From positions 1-12,598 of the forward strand of contig JASLEL010000351.1 in assembly GCA_030151145.1 (NCBI GenBank): 12,598 nt of DNA, given 5' to 3'. This document shows positions 5,114 through 12,598 of this stretch, in pieces. The position numbers were made by a program, and so were the translations under genes. The stretch's first letter is position 1; each line of letters begins with the position of its first letter. The notes under the pieces are model-generated. The model had not been told where the DNA came from, ran no database searches, and was given only the letters and a program-made list of their open reading frames with translations. The stretch comes from Aquirhabdus sp. (GTDB lineage: Bacteria > Pseudomonadota > Gammaproteobacteria > Pseudomonadales > Moraxellaceae).

Positions 5114-6346
5114 ATGAGTACGTCCACCCACCTGCCGACCACTGATGTAGTCTCTGCATCACCTGACGCCCCTCTTGTCATGGTGGGGATGTCGGGTGGT
5201 GTGGATTCTTCGGTCTCTGCGGCACTGCTACTGGAACAGGGCTACCATGTCGAAGGCCTGTTCATGAAGAACTGGGAAGACGACGACGGTACCGAATACT
5301 GCACCGCCATGCGCGATCTGGCCGATGCCCAGAGCGTCTGTGACCGGCTCGGGATTCGCCTGCACACGGCGAACTTTGCCATGGAATACTGGGATCGGGT
5401 CTTTGAGCATTTCCTGCATGAGTATCAGGCGGGCCGCACACCTAATCCCGATATCCTGTGCAATAAAGAGATCAAATTCCGCGCCTTTCTGGATTATGCC
5501 CTGACGCTGGGTGCGGACTATATCGCGACCGGCCACTATGCCCGCCGTGGACAGGTTGAGCTGAACGCATCCGGTGAAAAAGTCGCACCTCTGCTGCGTG
5601 GTCTGGATGCCAATAAAGACCAGAGCTACTTCCTGCATGCCGTGCATGGCCGAGAGATTGCCAAGACGCTGTTTCCGGTGGGTGAGCTCGAAAAGCCACT
5701 GGTGCGTGCCAAAGCCGAAGCGCTGGGACTCTCCACCGCTGCCAAGAAAGACTCTACCGGTATTTGCTTCATCGGCGAGCGACGCTTTAAAGATTTCCTG
5801 CAGCAATATCTGCCTGCCCAGCCCGGTGAGATCGTCAACGATCACGGTCAGGTCATTGGTCGGCATGATGGTCTGATGTACTACACGCTGGGGCAACGCG
5901 GCGGGATCGGCATCGGCGGCCTAAAAGATCAAAACGAAGGCGCATGGTTTGTGCTGGCCAAAGACTTAAAAGACAACCGCCTGATCGTCGGTCAAGGTCA
6001 TGATCATCCATTGATGCAAAGCAGCACGCTCTGGTCCGAAAGCATCGACTGGGTCAAAGGCGACCTGCCACTCTCGCCCACCCAGCCCCTGCGCTGCGCT
6101 GCCAAAACCCGCTATCGGCAGGCCGACCAAGCCTGTACCGTCTATGTCAATGACAGAGACAATGCCGCACCGAACTCGGTCCGCGTGGTCTTCGATACCC
6201 CGCAGCGCGCCGTCACGCCGGGACAGAGTGTGGTGTTTTATCTGGGAGAGACCTGTCTGGGCGGTGGTGTGATTGGCACCACGGATGCCGGTCAGGTACA
6301 GCCTGCCGCATATAGTCCCGAGCAACCTGAAGAACAGACGGCATGA
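5114..6346 (+). CDS. mnmA: tRNA-specific 2-thiouridylase MnmA
   Basis: MnmA thiolates uridine 34 in the wobble position of tRNAs for Lys, Glu and Gln, using ATP and sulfur relayed from TusE. The ATP-binding PP-loop is SGGVDSS at residues 27-33. The two catalytic cysteines are C116 in NPDILCNKEIKF and C218 in STGICFIGER. Further family blocks are GLFMKNWEDDD, TGHYARR, NKDQSYFL, YYTLGQRGGIGIGG and TPGQSVVFY. At 410 residues it is longer than the E. coli protein (about 368), mostly through an extra 20 residues before the PP-loop and a tail of about 20 residues. The ATG at 5114 has GAG eight bases upstream; an internal ATG at residue 23 lacks a ribosome-binding site, so I keep the longer form. 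Its stop overlaps the hflD start by four bases (ATGA). Confidence 0.96.
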   Translation: MSTSTHLPTTDVVSASPDAPLVMVGMSGGVDSSVSAALLLEQGYHVEGLFMKNWEDDDGTEYCTAMRDLADAQSVCDRLGIRLHTANFAMEYWDRVFEHFLHEYQAGRTPNPDILCNKEIKFRAFLDYALTLGADYIATGHYARRGQVELNASGEKVAPLLRGLDANKDQSYFLHAVHGREIAKTLFPVGELEKPLVRAKAEALGLSTAAKKDSTGICFIGERRFKDFLQQYLPAQPGEIVNDHGQVIGRHDGLMYYTLGQRGGIGIGGLKDQNEGAWFVLAKDLKDNRLIVGQGHDHPLMQSSTLWSESIDWVKGDLPLSPTQPLRCAAKTRYRQADQACTVYVNDRDNAAPNSVRVVFDTPQRAVTPGQSVVFYLGETCLGGGVIGTTDAGQVQPAAYSPEQPEEQTA

Positions 6347-7050
6347 CGACTTTTAATCCAGATCCCAATGCGCCCACACCCAGCCAGATGCGTCTGCTGG
6401 CACTGGCGGCCGTATTTCAGTCGGCGGGTCTGGTCTTTAGTCTGGCATCTCAAGGCATCGCCGCCCAGCAGAGTCACCAAGAGGCTTTTGATGCCTTGTA
6501 TCGCTTGGCCTTATCTAATGAATCCGACCCGCTGCTCAGACTCGGTTCCATTGATCGCTATACGCTGGGATTAAAGATTCTGGAGGCCGTGCTCGTCCCA
6601 CCGATCTCCAATCGCCCCACGCCGAGACAGCTGCAGTTGTCAGAACCCCGGCGTTATGCCGTTGCGCTGATGGCGACCGAACGACGCATTTATGGCAAGG
6701 CAGCTCTCGTCAATCTCACCCATCAGCAACTCAAACTGTTGAACCAGCGGGCCGCATTCTTTAACCAGCATTACCGCCACCCGTCGATGCTGGCAGGTAT
6801 GGCAGGCACCTATCTCGCTACGGCAGGCACCTTGCGATCACGCATCAAAGTGAAGGGGCAGAAAAACACCCTGACCGATAGCGCCACCGTCGACGCGATC
6901 CGCGCGACGTTATTTGCAGGCGTGCAGGCCGCACATCTATGGCGCGAATTGGGCGGACATCGGTTACAATTGCTCTTTCAGAAACGGAGCATGCTGGCTG
7001 ACCTGCGGGCGCTGGCTGCCAAGCGCTACCAGTTGCGCCATCACAGCTGA
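6343..7050 (+). CDS. hflD: HflD-family protein
   Basis: A 235-residue HflD protein. In E. coli it is a membrane-associated protein that binds the phage lambda CII activator and affects lysogeny; its everyday role is unclear. Family features are the helical opening (QMRLLALAAVFQSAGLVFSLA), the block GSIDRYTLGLKILEAVL, YAVALMATERR, and the C-terminal RIKVKG followed by RATLFAGVQAAHLWRELGG. It is slightly longer than the E. coli protein (about 210). The start ATG overlaps the mnmA stop as ATGA, so its translation is coupled to mnmA. Placement between mnmA and purB matches E. coli and strengthens the call. Confidence 0.92.
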   Translation: MTTFNPDPNAPTPSQMRLLALAAVFQSAGLVFSLASQGIAAQQSHQEAFDALYRLALSNESDPLLRLGSIDRYTLGLKILEAVLVPPISNRPTPRQLQLSEPRRYAVALMATERRIYGKAALVNLTHQQLKLLNQRAAFFNQHYRHPSMLAGMAGTYLATAGTLRSRIKVKGQKNTLTDSATVDAIRATLFAGVQAAHLWRELGGHRLQLLFQKRSMLADLRALAAKRYQLRHHS

Positions 7051-7089
7051 TGGATGCGACCCAACTGCCCCTGATGACTTTAACCTGAC

Positions 7090-7103
7090 GGCTATTTTTA
7101 GCC
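7090..7103 (+). other. Small hairpin in the hflD-purB gap
   Basis: GGCTA and TAGCC pair around a TTTT loop in the 82-base gap between hflD and purB. The stem is only 5 bp and no T-tract follows, so it is a weak structure at most. No PurR-type operator is visible in this gap. Confidence 0.25.
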
Positions 7104-7132
7104 TTTGATGATTCAACTTTGGAATACTGAAC

Positions 7133-8524
7133 ATGCTGAACACCCTTACTGCCCTGTCACCACTGGATGGACGCTACGCCAGCAAATGCAATGCCTTGCG
7201 CCCTTATCTCTCCGAGTTTGGTCTGATCGCAGCGCGTGTTCAGGTCGAAGTGCGCTGGCTGCAGTCGCTGGCCCGTCATCCGGAGATTCAGGAGCTGGCT
7301 CCTTTCTCGGCAGCGACCAATAGTGCACTGGATGACCTCATCAAGCATTTCAGCGAAACCGATGCCGAGCGGATCAAGACCATCGAAGCCACCACCAACC
7401 ATGACGTCAAGGCTGTCGAATATTTCCTCAAAGAAAAAATCGCTCATATCGATGAGCTGAAAGCCGCTGGTGAATTTATCCACTTCGCCTGCACCAGCGA
7501 AGATATTAACAACCTCTCACATGCCCTGATGCTGAAAAACGGCCGCGAAATCCTGCTGCACAGCATGCGCGAAATCCGCGATGCAATTGCTGGTCTTGCA
7601 ACTCGCCACGCCGATCAACCCATGCTGTCCCGCACTCACGGTCAGACCGCAAGCCCAACCACTCTGGGTAAAGAGTTTGCCAATGTCGCCTACCGTCTGG
7701 CGCGCCAGATCAAGCAGTTTGAGCAAGTCGAACTGTTGGGCAAGATCAATGGTGCCGTGGGTAACTACAACGCCCATCTGTCGGCCTACCCAACCATCGA
7801 CTGGGGTGCGCATGCACAAGACTTTATCGAATCTCTGGGTCTGACCTTTAACCCCTACACCACTCAGATCGAGCCACACGACTATATCGCCGAGCTGTTT
7901 GATGCGCTGCGTCGCTTCAATACCATTCTCATCGACTTTAACCGCGACGTCTGGGGCTATATCTCGCTGGGCTACTTCAAACAGCGTCTCAAAGCCGGTG
8001 AAGTCGGCTCCTCGACCATGCCGCACAAGGTCAATCCAATCGACTTTGAAAACAGTGAAGGCAACCTCGGCATCGCCAATGCGGTCCTTGCTCACCTCGG
8101 CGAAAAACTGCCGATCTCGCGCTGGCAGCGTGACCTGACCGACTCGACCGTCCTGCGCAACATGGGCGTGGGTCTGGCGCAGAGCCTGATCGCCTTTGAA
8201 GCCTGCCTGAAAGGTATCGGCAAGCTCGAACTGAATGCCGACCGTCTGCTGGCTGATCTCGACAGTGCGCAAGAAGTATTGGCCGAGCCGATCCAGACCG
8301 TGATGCGCCGCTACAACGTCGAACAGCCCTATGAAAAACTCAAAGCCCTCACCCGTGGTCAGGCCATGACCCGTCAGATGATGGTGGACTTCGTGCAGGG
8401 TCATGAACTGACCGCTGTTCCGGCGACTGATCGTGCACGCCTTGCGGAACTGACCCCAGCGACCTATACCGGCAATGCCGCTGATCAGGCCAAAGCACTG
8501 GCAGACTGGCTGAAGAAAATCTAA
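7133..8524 (+). CDS. purB: Adenylosuccinate lyase
   Basis: PurB, 463 residues, acts twice in purine synthesis: it releases fumarate from SAICAR to give AICAR, and from adenylosuccinate to give AMP. It belongs to the fumarase/aspartase superfamily and works as a cytosolic homotetramer. Key blocks are TSEDINN (about residues 122-128), SRTHGQTASPTTLGKE with the catalytic-region His (about 165-180), and the signature loop GSSTMPHKVNP at about 292-302, holding the catalytic serine. The C-terminal LTRGQAMTRQMM block matches E. coli PurB, as does overall length (456 there). The ribosome-binding site is weak (GGA about ten bases upstream). It ends the nudJ-mnmA-hflD-purB run and is followed at once by a strong terminator. 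Confidence 0.97.
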   Translation: MLNTLTALSPLDGRYASKCNALRPYLSEFGLIAARVQVEVRWLQSLARHPEIQELAPFSAATNSALDDLIKHFSETDAERIKTIEATTNHDVKAVEYFLKEKIAHIDELKAAGEFIHFACTSEDINNLSHALMLKNGREILLHSMREIRDAIAGLATRHADQPMLSRTHGQTASPTTLGKEFANVAYRLARQIKQFEQVELLGKINGAVGNYNAHLSAYPTIDWGAHAQDFIESLGLTFNPYTTQIEPHDYIAELFDALRRFNTILIDFNRDVWGYISLGYFKQRLKAGEVGSSTMPHKVNPIDFENSEGNLGIANAVLAHLGEKLPISRWQRDLTDSTVLRNMGVGLAQSLIAFEACLKGIGKLELNADRLLADLDSAQEVLAEPIQTVMRRYNVEQPYEKLKALTRGQAMTRQMMVDFVQGHELTAVPATDRARLAELTPATYTGNAADQAKALADWLKKI

Positions 8525-8540
8525 GCTGGTTGACGTAATG

Positions 8541-8570
8541 TAAAAAAGACCGCAAATGCGGTCTTTTTTA
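8541..8570 (+). terminator. Rho-independent terminator after purB
   Basis: A perfect 13-bp stem (8541-8553 with 8558-8570) around an AAAT loop. Its GC core is GACCGC/GCGGTC and it ends in six T residues; A residues on the other side make it able to work in both directions. It starts 17 bases after the purB stop. Confidence 0.95.
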
Positions 8571-8699
8571 ACGCCGAGAAATACTCTCTCAGCGCCAATT
8601 TTTTATCAATCTTCCGCTTCGGTGAAACACCTCACATTTTTCCCTATCAATTTCAGACGAATAGCTCTGCACACATCCAGAATACGCCAAAAAAAATCT

Positions 8700-8792
8700 T
8701 ATAATTTGAGGTGCCCACCTGTCCAATCACGGATAAGAGACAGCAGGCTTTGACATTAAATTAAATCATCAAACGATCAAGGAAGAGAAAGT
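8700..8792 (+). promoter_or_regulatory. Candidate promoter and leader of the lectin gene
   Basis: A consensus TATAAT lies at 8700-8705, but the -35 position holds no good match. Just after it, AGGTG-CC-CACCT (8709-8720) forms a short inverted repeat near the expected transcription start, which could be an operator. A TTGACA at 8750-8755 has no good -10 box at 17 bases. The ribosome-binding site AAGGA is nine bases before the ATG. The rest of the gap from 8571 holds nothing I recognise. Confidence 0.35.
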
Positions 8793-10649
8793 ATGCGTAC
8801 ACGCATGATTCACATCGGGGGAGCACTGGCACTGTGCGGCGCATTATCCACCTCCGCCATCGCCGCCACTGGGTCCACACCCGGCAACTACATCTGGTAC
8901 AAATTTCCCAGCAGTGTCACTGCGATCACCGACATCACCTACAATGTCACGGTCAATCAGGACCCGGGCCCCTTGGCCAATGTGTTCTGGAGCAATCAGT
9001 TTGATCTGGCGGCAAATACCACCAACCCAACCAAGCTGACCGGATATATGGGCATGCAGGTCAACGGCGGTAATAAACGCACGTTCCTGATCTCCATCTG
9101 GGGCGCGACTGCCTCCAAAGCAGGCGACCCTGGCACCACCTGCCAAACGGGAACCGAAGGCACCCCATTCGTCAATTGCCACCTGATTTCATCTCAAGGA
9201 CAGCCCTTCTACTGGCAGCAGGGACATGCCTATCAGTTTCATATCGTCAATGAAGGCAACCAGTGGTTTGGTGCGATCGTCACAGATGTCACGACCAACA
9301 CCTCAATCAAACTGGGTAGCATCCAGACCGGACGGGACGCCATCGACCCTAAGGGCAATACCGTCTCTTGGACCGAATTCTTTGAATGGAACAGCGCGCT
9401 GTCCACCTGTAACGACCAGCCCTATGTCAATGCAACCTTTGGCGTACCGGTCGTCTACAACAATGGTGCACTGGTCTCTGCGTCCATCAGCAGTAAAAGC
9501 AACGGTAATAGCTGCGCCTATGATACATCCAGTGCGGTGACGCCCGCCGGTCCAGTTCAGGTCACCAACGCCACCCACAATTCGCTGCGTGGACCTATTG
9601 TCAATGCACAAGGGCAATGCCTGATCAATACCAACGGCATACCGTCACTGGGCAGTTGCAGTGCTTTCGACAGCAAGCAAGGCTGGGTGATGGGCGCAAA
9701 TGGCGCTGTTCAGAATAACCATCTTTGCCTCAGCAATACGTCCGGCCTCCCCATAAACAGCTGTACGGGCAATACGACTCAGCTATGGACGTATCAGAAT
9801 GGCCAACTCAGGCAGCAGGGCACCAATCTGTGCCTGAGCAATACCGCATCGGTGCTGAGTACTCAAACCTGCTCGACCTGGGCGACCAGCCAGCAATGGA
9901 CCCTGCCGGGATTCCCCGGCACACCGACCATGTGGAACTGTGCCAACGCCACCCCCATCAATCGGCCTTATTTACTCAAGGTCGGTACAACCCTCTGTCC
10001 ACTGGATACCATGACCTCACCGCATGGCAAGTATCATTTGAACGTTCAGCAGGATGGTAATCTGGCCATCTATGATGCAAACAACACCCTGCAGTGGACC
10101 TCAGGCACCAATGCCAGCAACCCGATTCGCGCCACATTGCAAAGAGATGGTAATTTTGTGATCTATGATGGTACCAATGCACAGATCTGGTCATCAGGGC
10201 TGATTAATGGTCCGAGCAGTTCCTTTGTATTCATGCAAGATGACGGCAATCTGGTCGATTATGGTGTTAGCGTTGCTTTCGCCAGCAACTCTGCCGACCC
10301 GACCGTCGCTGCGACCAATACCGCACCCTATATGATCAAACGGGGCACCACCTTGAGCGCAGGTCAAAGTGCTACCTCAGGCAACGGTAAATTCACATTA
10401 ACCATGCAGGCCTCGGGTAATCTGGTCATCACGCGCAATAGTGACGGTCAAACCATCTTCAGCACAGGCACCAGCGGCATAGGCAACTATGCCGCCATGC
10501 AGACCGATGGCAACTTCGTGGTCTATTCATCTGGAGGCGTACCGCTATGGGCCACCCATACCAGTGGCACACCCGGTGCTTTACTGTTTCTGCAAAATGA
10601 CGGCAATCTGGTCCTCTACTCGCTGATCCCCAAGTGGAGCCGCTTCTAA
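8793..10649 (+). CDS. Secreted multi-domain lectin (ricin-B plus two bulb-lectin modules)
   Basis: A 618-residue exported sugar-binding protein. The signal peptide covers residues 1-24 (cut likely at AIA/ATGS). Residues about 25-245 form a Trp- and Tyr-rich beta module that resembles DUF3472 (blocks YMGMQVNGGNKRTFLISIWG, then YQFHIVNEGNQWFGAIVTD); this match is from memory. Residues about 262-371 hold a ricin-B trefoil with three QxW motifs at Q296, Q330 and Q367. Two bulb-type mannose-lectin modules follow, each with three QxDxNxVxY-like motifs: Q419, Q450, Q482 and Q539, Q570, Q601, about 31 residues apart. Five of six keep Q-D-N-Y; the fourth (QASGNLVIT) lacks Asp and Tyr. No catalytic domain is evident. 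The gene stands alone between the purB terminator and convergent trmO. Roles in adhesion, biofilm or contact with other cells are inferences. Confidence 0.87.
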   Translation: MRTRMIHIGGALALCGALSTSAIAATGSTPGNYIWYKFPSSVTAITDITYNVTVNQDPGPLANVFWSNQFDLAANTTNPTKLTGYMGMQVNGGNKRTFLISIWGATASKAGDPGTTCQTGTEGTPFVNCHLISSQGQPFYWQQGHAYQFHIVNEGNQWFGAIVTDVTTNTSIKLGSIQTGRDAIDPKGNTVSWTEFFEWNSALSTCNDQPYVNATFGVPVVYNNGALVSASISSKSNGNSCAYDTSSAVTPAGPVQVTNATHNSLRGPIVNAQGQCLINTNGIPSLGSCSAFDSKQGWVMGANGAVQNNHLCLSNTSGLPINSCTGNTTQLWTYQNGQLRQQGTNLCLSNTASVLSTQTCSTWATSQQWTLPGFPGTPTMWNCANATPINRPYLLKVGTTLCPLDTMTSPHGKYHLNVQQDGNLAIYDANNTLQWTSGTNASNPIRATLQRDGNFVIYDGTNAQIWSSGLINGPSSSFVFMQDDGNLVDYGVSVAFASNSADPTVAATNTAPYMIKRGTTLSAGQSATSGNGKFTLTMQASGNLVITRNSDGQTIFSTGTSGIGNYAAMQTDGNFVVYSSGGVPLWATHTSGTPGALLFLQNDGNLVLYSLIPKWSRF

Positions 10650-10678
10650 ACTCAAAGCCACCCGCATGGTGAAATGCA

Positions 10679-10706
10679 TCAGCCCATGACCAGTGTCATG
10701 GGCTGA
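10679..10706 (+). terminator. Strong hairpin without T-tract after the lectin gene
   Basis: A perfect 12-bp stem (10679-10690 with 10695-10706) around CAGT lies 30 bases after the lectin stop, between the convergent lectin and trmO genes. The core is CAGCCCATGAC/GTCATGGGCTG. No run of T follows on either strand, so it may protect the RNA end or terminate weakly rather than act as a classical terminator. Confidence 0.5.
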
Positions 10707-10788
10707 ATTGAGTGCGACGGGGCTAATATCCCAAGATAGACGCAGTGTCCATCCTTATACCTGCTGCGTAAGCGCCTACTGCATGTGC

Positions 10789-11583
10789 TTACGACGCAGC
10801 GACGATCGCTATGGCTTCGATCCACAACGCATTTTCCTGACACCGGAAACGCAGATTAAAACCTGCAAACGTAAAGCCATATTCCCTGCCATCATCCTGA
10901 TAGGCTGGTCGCGGATCCTGTGCCAGCACCTGCTCCATGACATGGATAGCAGCATCATCCAGCACACCTGCCGCACGCAACTGGTCACGCTGGACCAGCG
11001 CGTCTGCAGCCCAATACACCGCACATAAGGCTGGCGCATCACTCGCAAAGCCACTCACCGCATCCGGCAGCGCATCGCTATAGGCGACATAAGGCTTGAT
11101 ATCGACCAATGGCGTCCCATCGACCAGATCGGCACCACGGATATGCAGGCGCGCACGACCATCAATCACCTCAATGCGCTCAAGGCGCACCACCGATAGA
11201 CCCAGTGGTGCCGGACGGTACATGCTACGCGAGGCGAATACCCCGATTTTTTGATTACCACCAAGGCGTGGGGGACGAATCTGCGCCCGAAAAGCCCCAG
11301 CTGACTCGTCCAGATGGGCCTGATGAGTGGCCTTCTTGCTTTCGCGGTTTAAATGAAACTGCCAGATCAGCCACAGATGACTAAACGCCGCCAGCCCGTC
11401 AAAGGCAGCCGCCTGATCATAAGGAGGGATCATCTCAATCACACCAGCCACATCCACTAGATTGGGCTGTCTGGGCACACCGAACTTCTCGGTAAATGGC
11501 GTACGCACATAACCAATGATCGGAATCGTCAAGGTCATCGCTGGACCATCGCCGACAGTGGAAGGTGGATGTGTTTTACTCAT
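10789..11583 (-). CDS. trmO: tRNA (t6A37) N6-methyltransferase TrmO (TsaA/YaeB)
   Basis: TrmO methylates the N6 of threonylcarbamoyladenosine at position 37 of tRNA-Thr, giving m6t6A, using SAM. The family is recognised by IGYVRTPFTEKFGVPRQP near the N-terminus, the block FSHLWLIWQFH, the region RPPRLGGNQKIGVFASRSMYRPAPLGLS, and DIKPYVAYSDA. It is a single-domain beta-barrel enzyme with a C-terminal region, 264 residues here against about 235 in E. coli. The ATG at 11583-11581 has AGGAA five bases upstream; a second ATG 15 codons in (MTLTIPIIGY) would give a length closer to the family and is a possible alternative. It stands alone, convergent with the lectin gene and divergent from fpr. Confidence 0.95.
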   Translation of the reverse strand: MSKTHPPSTVGDGPAMTLTIPIIGYVRTPFTEKFGVPRQPNLVDVAGVIEMIPPYDQAAAFDGLAAFSHLWLIWQFHLNRESKKATHQAHLDESAGAFRAQIRPPRLGGNQKIGVFASRSMYRPAPLGLSVVRLERIEVIDGRARLHIRGADLVDGTPLVDIKPYVAYSDALPDAVSGFASDAPALCAVYWAADALVQRDQLRAAGVLDDAAIHVMEQVLAQDPRPAYQDDGREYGFTFAGFNLRFRCQENALWIEAIAIVAAS

Positions 11584-11684
11584 CAGCTTTCCTGATATAA
11601 GACATAAAATGAACTCGATTTACCTATAAGTCACTTGCGGTAAAATAACCCTTATCTCCTGCATATCGACCTATTGAGACTCTT

Positions 11685-12461
11685 ATGGCCGCTTTTAATA
11701 CCGAGCGCATCACACACGTCCATCACTGGAATGATACGCTGTTCAGCTTCAAGGCCACCCGCGATCCGGGATTACGCTTCAAGAACGGCCAGTTCGTCAT
11801 GATCGGCCTTGAGGTCAATGATCGTCCCCTGCTGCGCGCCTATTCCATCGCCAGTGCCAACTATGAGCACGAACTGGAGTTCTTTTCCATCAAGGTCCAA
11901 GATGGTCCGCTGACATCGATCCTGCAGAATCTCAAAGTCGGCGACGAGCTGCTAATCAGCAAGAAACCCACCGGCACACTGGTACTGGATGATCTGCTGC
12001 CCGGTAAACATCTCTATATGCTGGCCACCGGTACCGGTCTTGCACCCTTCCTGTCACTGATCCGCGACCCGGAAGTCTACGAGCGTTTCGACAAAGTCAT
12101 CCTCGTGCACGGCGTGCGCTATGTCAACGAACTGGCCTATACCGACCTGATCGAGAGCGCTTTGCCCAATGATGAGATCTTTGCCGAGCTAATCAAGGAT
12201 AAACTGATTTACTATCCCACTGTCACGCGCGAAGCTTTCCGCAATCAGGGCCGCATCACAACCCTGATCGAGACCGGCAAACTGTTTGCCGACATCGGCC
12301 TGCCACCGCTGAACCGTGACACGGACCGCGTCATGATGTGCGGTAGCCCCAGCATGCTGCATGATCTGTCCGTGATGCTCGACCAGCATGGGCTGCATGT
12401 CTCCCCGCGCATGGGCGATCCCGGTGACTATGTGATCGAGCGCGCCTTCGTCGAAAAATAA
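11685..12461 (+). CDS. fpr: Ferredoxin/flavodoxin-NADP+ reductase
   Basis: Fpr, 258 residues, moves electrons between NADPH and ferredoxin or flavodoxin in the cytoplasm; in many Gammaproteobacteria it supports iron-sulfur repair and oxidative-stress defence. The FAD-binding domain comes first, with the RAYSIAS motif at residues 51-57. The NADP-binding domain has GTGLAPFLS at 116-124 and MMCGSPSML at about 220-230. The C-terminus, ERAFVEK, is typical of the bacterial subclass. Length matches the family. The ribosome-binding site is weak (TGAGA about eight bases upstream), but the start fits homologues. About 100 bases of AT-rich DNA separate it from divergent trmO; I see no SoxR/SoxS or other clear operator there. 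A terminator follows at once. Confidence 0.95.
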   Translation: MAAFNTERITHVHHWNDTLFSFKATRDPGLRFKNGQFVMIGLEVNDRPLLRAYSIASANYEHELEFFSIKVQDGPLTSILQNLKVGDELLISKKPTGTLVLDDLLPGKHLYMLATGTGLAPFLSLIRDPEVYERFDKVILVHGVRYVNELAYTDLIESALPNDEIFAELIKDKLIYYPTVTREAFRNQGRITTLIETGKLFADIGLPPLNRDTDRVMMCGSPSMLHDLSVMLDQHGLHVSPRMGDPGDYVIERAFVEK

Positions 12462-12482
12462 CATCAAGCTATACGAGTGCAT

Positions 12483-12510
12483 AAAAAGCGACCCCATCGG
12501 TCGCTTTTTT
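12483..12510 (+). terminator. Rho-independent terminator after fpr
   Basis: An 11-bp stem (12483-12493 with 12499-12509) around CCATC, with GC core GCGACC/GGTCGC and a run of six T. The A-run on the other arm lets it serve the convergent gene at the right edge too. Confidence 0.93.
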
Positions 12511-12533
12511 AATCGCCAAACGCCATCTGTCAC

Positions 12534-12598
12534 TCATTGATCCTGCGAAAACAGCACCGCATTCACTTTGACCGTAATCTCATGACCGACTGCAGGGA
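12534..12598 (-). CDS. C-terminal fragment of a gene cut by the window edge, possibly YceI-like
   Basis: Twenty codons and a TGA stop (12536-12534) remain; the gene starts beyond the right edge. The peptide reads PAVGHEITVKVNAVLFSQDQ. The pattern V-G-x-E-[IV]-T-[IV]-x-[IV]-x-A near a C-terminus resembles the last strand of YceI-family lipocalin-like proteins of the periplasm, but twenty residues are too few for a firm call. It converges on fpr and shares the terminator between them. Confidence 0.45.
   Translation of the reverse strand, partial: PAVGHEITVKVNAVLFSQDQ

Noticed and set aside
5228..5896. Minus-strand ORF of 222 codons inside mnmA
   Set aside because: It is antisense to the well-supported mnmA and shows no recognisable family.
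7517..8404. Minus-strand ORF of 295 codons inside purB
   Set aside because: It is a long antisense shadow of a highly conserved, GC-rich gene; purB is certain on plus.
10736..10746. GCGTCTAT on minus, like the -10 element of the ECF promoter
   Set aside because: No GGAAT-type -35 element lies 16-17 bases upstream and it would read antisense into the lectin gene.
10763..10800. Imperfect hairpin at the 3' end of trmO
   Set aside because: GCTGCG and TAAGC blocks pair with CGCAGC and GCTTA only with a 3-base bulge, partly within trmO codons, and no T-tract follows.
1..12598. CRISPR arrays, tRNA or rRNA genes, insertion sequences, prophage genes
   Set aside because: No regularly spaced repeats, tRNA-like cloverleaf, transposase or phage protein was seen on either strand by eye.

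Overview
The window looks like chromosomal DNA of a gammaproteobacterium with moderately high GC. The best evidence is the four-gene run nudJ-mnmA-hflD-purB, an order familiar from Escherichia coli and other Gammaproteobacteria, plus an Fpr-type ferredoxin-NADP reductase and TrmO. The Fpr protein reads much like the Moraxellaceae/Acinetobacter proteins I remember, so a member of that group is plausible but unproven.

Layout. (1) Bases 1-2585, minus strand: an envelope-signalling operon read right to left. It holds a Tat-exported metallophosphoesterase, a small periplasmic cupredoxin, a possible 30-residue ORF, an ECF sigma factor, and a membrane anti-sigma factor that runs off the left edge. 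An ECF-type promoter (GGAAT, 17 nt, CGTCT) lies upstream of the first gene and could be the sigma factor's own target. The left end is a perfect 100-bp inverted repeat with a 5-nt centre that corrupts the anti-sigma gene. It is most likely a fold-back join at a contig end. (2) Bases 2706-4226, minus: a secreted PL7 alginate lyase downstream of a class I SAM methyltransferase. (3) Bases 4227-4549: a 323-bp gap with short symmetric and phased repeats. (4) Bases 4550-8570, plus: nudJ, mnmA, hflD and purB (nucleotide clean-up, tRNA 2-thiolation, an HflD membrane-associated protein, purine synthesis), closed by a strong terminator. (5) Bases 8793-10649, plus: a 618-residue secreted lectin with a beta-rich N-terminal module, one ricin-B trefoil and two bulb-lectin modules. 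(6) Bases 10789-11583, minus: trmO; then fpr on plus from 11685, with a terminator at 12483-12510, and the last 20 codons of a convergent gene at the right edge.

How the genes fit together. The sigma/anti-sigma pair with exported cupredoxin and phosphoesterase is most simply an autoregulated stress circuit of the cell envelope. The alginate lyase and the multi-domain lectin both point to life among polysaccharides (biofilm or algal matter), but nothing in the sequence links them directly. The rest is housekeeping. I see no CRISPR array, tRNA, rRNA, insertion sequence or phage gene. I do not see a clear new system; the items most worth a second look are the left-end palindrome, the sigma-operon promoter and small ORF, the phased CTCAAG triplet, and the lectin architecture.
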